64,000 nucleotides of DNA from Mesocricetibacter intestinalis (GTDB lineage Bacteria > Pseudomonadota > Gammaproteobacteria > Enterobacterales > Pasteurellaceae), in the NCBI RefSeq assembly GCF_004363295.1, contig NZ_SNYQ01000004.1, forward strand, positions 1-64,000, read 5' to 3'. The notes under the pieces are model-generated. The model saw only the letters and a program-made list of their open reading frames with translations. It ran no database searches and had not been told where the DNA came from. The first letter of the stretch is position 1, and each line of letters starts with the position of its first letter. The translations under genes and the position numbers were made by a program. Shown piece by piece: positions 60,593-64,000 of this stretch.

Positions 60593-62188
60593 TTAGCGAT
60601 AGTCCGGCAAAATATCCTCTTTCAGTTGGTCAAAAGAAATTTCTTTTTCAAAGTTAAACACTTTAATCTCCGTATCGTTTTGATCGGAAAAGAAATCATA
60701 ATCCGCCAGTTCCTGGGTTTGAATCCCCAACCATTGGGCAAAACCATAAATAAATTTCATGCCGCTGCGCCGAACATTTACCTCCCTCCGCCGGGTATCG
60801 TCGCTGGAAAGTTTGAAAAAGGGGACTTCGTAATTTTGTTTAAATTCGCAGCCATGATCCAAGCTCAGTTTTTCCTTGGATTCTTTATCTACATAAGATA
60901 ATCCGTGATCGGAAAAATAAAGTAAGGAATAACTCTCATCTTTCTGCCGCAATAATCCGATTACCTTTTCAATCAGCTTATCGGTTTTCAAAATACTGCT
61001 GGCATAGCAGGAAAGAGATTTATTAATAAACTCAATGCTGATCTTATTATTTACCCGATCACAGAAATTCGCATGAGAGCCCATTAGATGCAAAACGAAT
61101 AACCTGTTTGCCTCCGGGGTTTGGTAAGCCAGTTCCTGTTCCAGCATTTCCACCAATTTATCATCATCAACGCCGCCCATATTAAAGGCACCCACCTTAG
61201 TAAACTGATGGCGGTGCGCCGAAGCCCCTATTCTGCTTGCTACGGTATCATATTTTCCCATCCGCCCCTGATTAGATAACCAAACCGTATGAATACCGGC
61301 AGCTTTGGCCAGGGTAATAATATTATAGGCATAATTTACTTTCTTCACTTTCGGATCGGTAAAATACAAGGAATAAAGCAGAGAATGGTAGGTTCCGGGA
61401 GCGGCGGCAATATACCCGCTGTTAATATAGCCCTTGCTCCCGTCTAAAAACGGGGTGGTGGGTAAATTAAAGCCGTAGCTTGAAATCCAATCCTTTCTGG
61501 CGCTTTCACCGATAACCAGAACATAGTTGCGGTATTGTGGATTCACTGCAGAAATTTTCCAGGGTGGGGTAATATGAGTTACATTTTCCAGTTCCTGTTT
61601 TTCCTGATAATAACCGGAAATACTGGCGTAAATATTCGCATAAAACGAAACCAGGTTCACCGGCGAATCGGTTAAACTCCACCTTGCCTGTTCCAACCCT
61701 TTCTGCTGATTAAAATAAGACTTTATCGGTATCCATACAATACTAAAAATTAATACTACAAATAAAACGCCGTGTAGAATTTTTTTATTATCCTGCGCCG
61801 GTTTATTATATTTTTCCAGTCTAAATAAGAGTACGGCGGATAATAAAAATAATAGGGGAATAACAAAATGCGATAAATCCAGTTCTTTAATAAAGGCAAA
61901 GGATTCTTCCGGATTGGTTTCGAAAAAAGCCGCCACAATACCGGAATTTAATGAACTGTAGCGTAAATAAACCGGATAATATAAACACAGGCTGAGGGTA
62001 ATAATCATCACCGCAATAAAGAAAAATCTTTTATTCGCGACATATAACAAATAATACAAAATATAAGTACTTAGCACCGCATAATAAATACTTTTTTCCG
62101 GCGAAGTAACTACGGTGAGAAAGGAAAACCACAGTAACCACAGATAGAAAAAGCGCTGCGCTAAATAGCGATAGAATCGTTTTAACAT
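60593..62188 (-). CDS. Phosphoethanolamine transferase (sulfatase-like, LPS-modifying)
   Basis: A 531-residue inner-membrane enzyme with five N-terminal membrane segments (about 12-165) and a periplasmic alkaline-phosphatase-like domain (about 215-510). The metal-binding GESARKDW, the catalytic Thr in APGTYHSLLYS, LHLMGSHANF and FSDHGLSY are all present. It moves phosphoethanolamine from phosphatidylethanolamine to lipid A or core heptose/Kdo. Which site cannot be read; EptA, CptA and Lpt6 are alternatives. It follows the tad genes on the same strand but by 78 bp. Confidence 0.88.
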   Translation of the reverse strand: MLKRFYRYLAQRFFYLWLLWFSFLTVVTSPEKSIYYAVLSTYILYYLLYVANKRFFFIAVMIITLSLCLYYPVYLRYSSLNSGIVAAFFETNPEESFAFIKELDLSHFVIPLLFLLSAVLLFRLEKYNKPAQDNKKILHGVLFVVLIFSIVWIPIKSYFNQQKGLEQARWSLTDSPVNLVSFYANIYASISGYYQEKQELENVTHITPPWKISAVNPQYRNYVLVIGESARKDWISSYGFNLPTTPFLDGSKGYINSGYIAAAPGTYHSLLYSLYFTDPKVKKVNYAYNIITLAKAAGIHTVWLSNQGRMGKYDTVASRIGASAHRHQFTKVGAFNMGGVDDDKLVEMLEQELAYQTPEANRLFVLHLMGSHANFCDRVNNKISIEFINKSLSCYASSILKTDKLIEKVIGLLRQKDESYSLLYFSDHGLSYVDKESKEKLSLDHGCEFKQNYEVPFFKLSSDDTRRREVNVRRSGMKFIYGFAQWLGIQTQELADYDFFSDQNDTEIKVFNFEKEISFDQLKEDILPDYR

Positions 62189-62266
62189 AGTATTAAAGGA
62201 GATAGCGGCAAAAAACTTTCCCGAAAATAACCGCTCTTCGGGAAAGGATCTGCCGATGTTAAGGCA

Positions 62267-63853
62267 TTAACGTCTACTGAATTTCGGTTTTTTATTCAGG
62301 GAATGGCCCACTTCTTCTTCCAGACCGATAATACGGCGGAAAGCGTCCAATAATTCTTTCTCATTATCGGCACGGTAATAATGTTTACCGACACATTGTA
62401 GCCAAGCATCTCTCTGTCGGCCTTCCGGCGGATAACCGAAGGCAACAAAGGCTACGCGACTGCGCCGTTGTGCATATTTAGGATCCTGTAAACTATCCAA
62501 TTTTTTCTGGATTTTGCTACACATTCCGCCTTCAATCAATTTAGGGGTAATGGAAAGCTCACCATAATCTTTAGTTGCACTTGCATTTAGCTCATCTTTT
62601 CCATCCGATAGAATCAATAAAATCCGCTGCGTATTGGTTTTTAATTCGCTAGGCTGCGCCTTAGGATCAGTATTCACATCCATTAAATAATTCGCCCCCA
62701 CCAAAATACCGGAACTGGCTAAAGTAGCCCCATTCACACTTAAAGAGGAAAATGTATTTTTTAATGAATTTAAATCCTTTTGACCGTACCAATACCTAGT
62801 GGTAGCTCGATTATCGTTGAATAGACATCTATCGCCTTTCGGAATACTGAGCGGATAGCTAATCGTTTTACCTGAAAATTTATCAATATTTTCTATGGTT
62901 GCCCGATAATCAATACTTTTTTCAAGCAGATAAGGACCATATTGTCCGGCAGCCGAAGAACGCGCATACTCTCGCAAATCACTGTCCGCAACATTGCCGG
63001 GACGTTTACTTCTCGGCAAAAGCAGATAAGGCAAATCGCAGTAACTAGAACTATCCTGCTGTGCGCCAAAAGCAAAAGCGGTAAAACCTATTCGGTTATA
63101 AGGGCTAATCGCTCTGCCTTCTCTTTCCGCTTTTTTCTCATCCAGTAAATCATCACTTAAATTTCTAACCACCGATTTCAGAATATCTATTTTTGATTTA
63201 CCATCTTTTCCGCCATTAACATTAAATCTCATAGAACCGGTAAAGTCCGATACCAGCATTAAGTCCAGAGGCGCCACATCATCGCGATTTTTCTGGGCAT
63301 AAATAGCGCCGGAAGAAATTTTATTGGTTTTTTCAAAAGATAAAGGGGCATCTTTTAAATAGAGCCAGGAAGGACGATCGAAACTCCCCGCAACCTCACA
63401 GGCAACGGATCTTCCTTCGGTACCGTCATTACGGAGAACAAAGTCGCATTGATACTGATAATCGTCCTTCACCTTGCTATTACCCGGGCGATAGGTATTG
63501 CCCAAATAATAAACCCGCGTTATACCGGCGATTAACTCTTTATTACGTTTATCCTGCCGTTCGCTAAGATTCAACTTTCTATTCGGATCACTCTGGCGTT
63601 TGATATCGCTGTGTTCCTTGGTTTCTCGATTGGCGTTATTTTCCGCCACCAATGCTAAGGCCGCCTGCTCCATACCCTGTACAAAGCGAGCTTTATCCAA
63701 TAGCAGACCGGAACCGTCCACAGCAAGGGCGACCAAGCCTATTAATACAAAGCCGAGCAGCCCCATCAATACGGTATAAACCCCTCGCTCATTTTTGTAG
63801 AATTGCCGCCAGGCACGGTAGCATGCGGCGGTGAAATAAAATCCTTTTTTCAT
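62267..63853 (-). CDS. tadG: TadG-like protein with vWA domain (Flp pilus locus)
   Basis: A 528-residue protein: an N-terminal membrane segment (about 30-52) in a Tad-type region ERGVYTVLMGLLGFVLIGL followed by DGSGLLLDKARFVQGMEQAA, and a von Willebrand A domain (about 195-510) with the metal site SDFTGSM (a D-x-T-x-S variant) and ILSDGKDE. I start at the ATG at 63853 with AAAGGAA 8 bases upstream rather than a TTG 30 bp earlier. In Aggregatibacter and Pasteurella tadG is the last gene of flp-tad, needed for tight adherence pili. Confidence 0.88.
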   Translation of the reverse strand: MKKGFYFTAACYRAWRQFYKNERGVYTVLMGLLGFVLIGLVALAVDGSGLLLDKARFVQGMEQAALALVAENNANRETKEHSDIKRQSDPNRKLNLSERQDKRNKELIAGITRVYYLGNTYRPGNSKVKDDYQYQCDFVLRNDGTEGRSVACEVAGSFDRPSWLYLKDAPLSFEKTNKISSGAIYAQKNRDDVAPLDLMLVSDFTGSMRFNVNGGKDGKSKIDILKSVVRNLSDDLLDEKKAEREGRAISPYNRIGFTAFAFGAQQDSSSYCDLPYLLLPRSKRPGNVADSDLREYARSSAAGQYGPYLLEKSIDYRATIENIDKFSGKTISYPLSIPKGDRCLFNDNRATTRYWYGQKDLNSLKNTFSSLSVNGATLASSGILVGANYLMDVNTDPKAQPSELKTNTQRILLILSDGKDELNASATKDYGELSITPKLIEGGMCSKIQKKLDSLQDPKYAQRRSRVAFVAFGYPPEGRQRDAWLQCVGKHYYRADNEKELLDAFRRIIGLEEEVGHSLNKKPKFSRR

Positions 63854-63872
63854 TTGATATTCCTTTACTAGA

Positions 63873-64000
63873 TTAACGGGCAACCGCTAAAGAGCTGGAA
63901 CGCAGCACACCCTTTAACTTAGAAGCGTCTTTTAACAATAATGCCCGGAATAAACCGCTGCCTGTTTCGGTACAAAGGGTAACCTGATAGAGCGGTATCT
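63873..64000 (-). CDS. tadF: C-terminal fragment of a probable TadF-like pseudopilin gene
   Basis: The last 41 codons are in the window, ending in the stop 19 bp upstream of tadG. The peptide contains YQVTLCTETGSGLF and ends SSSLAVAR. Position directly before tadG on the same strand fits tadF, the minor pseudopilin-like gene of tad loci, but the fragment is too short for identification by sequence. The rest lies beyond the right edge. Confidence 0.6.
   Translation of the reverse strand, partial: IPLYQVTLCTETGSGLFRALLLKDASKLKGVLRSSSLAVAR

Overview
The window is chromosomal DNA from a gamma-proteobacterium of the family Pasteurellaceae. The clearest sign is the 9-bp DNA-uptake core AAGTGCGGT (or its complement), of which I count at least 26 copies on both strands. 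This is the Haemophilus influenzae-type core, so the organism belongs with Haemophilus, Pasteurella, Aggregatibacter and the succinate-producing Basfia/'Mannheimia succiniciproducens'/Actinobacillus succinogenes group rather than the ACAAGCGGT group. The closest proteins I recognise are also of H. influenzae type, for example the fused peroxiredoxin-glutaredoxin and OpsX. A tad (Flp pilus) locus at the right edge and a deoxyribose operon speak against H. influenzae itself. The species name is not settled from the sequence alone. No rRNA, tRNA, CRISPR array, prophage or insertion sequence was seen.

Layout. 0-6.4 kb: on the minus strand the str operon (rpsL-rpsG-fusA-tuf, with its own promoter and a conserved S7-type control region), preceded by yheO-tusDCB and fkpA; slyX is on the plus strand. 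6.5-8.9 kb: a peroxide-defence pair, pgdx divergent from oxyR-fabR. 8.9-13.9 kb: a deoxyribose divergon, deoC-deoR against deoK-deoP-deoX, with a shared control region. 14-17.2 kb: inner-core lipopolysaccharide heptose genes hldD, waaF and opsX. 17.2-20.8 kb: cell-wall recycling (anmK-murQ) and glmU. 20.9-28.3 kb: ppx and the TamA/TamB envelope-assembly pair. 28.5-31.8 kb: narP and cyaA. 32-36.4 kb: hemCDXY, divergent from cyaA as in enteric bacteria. 36.4-36.8 kb: a gene-free stretch with duplicated long uptake-sequence elements. 36.8-41.4 kb: hslVU with a heat-shock promoter, bamC-dapA, bcp. 41.6-48.2 kb: bipA divergent from glnA, then hcp and hcr. 48.4-55.6 kb: a patatin-like protein, recO, rlmD-relA, rsmE, yqgE-ruvX (gshB is missing from this otherwise enteric-like cluster). 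55.7-57.7 kb: a YtfE-like iron-sulfur repair protein, and a RhtB-type exporter divergent from its likely Lrp-type regulator. 58-60.5 kb: a PuuB-like oxidoreductase divergent from an orphan PotD. 60.6-64 kb: a phosphoethanolamine transferase and the 3' end of a tad locus (tadG and the tail of a tadF-like gene).

Most of the window is ordinary core genome in conserved order. The parts that reward a second look are regulatory and repetitive: the deoC/deoK divergon, where a single CRP-like site lies about 41 bp from both predicted transcription starts and is flanked by 20-bp direct repeats that look like DeoR operators; a family of long (about 35-60 bp) intergenic uptake-sequence elements, one pair duplicated almost exactly next to hslU; an FNR-like palindrome upstream of a YtfE homologue that has lost the usual Cys-Cys motif; and the rpsL-rpsG spacer, which can pair its own ribosome-binding site with sequence just after the rpsL stop. 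I found no clearly new multi-gene system.
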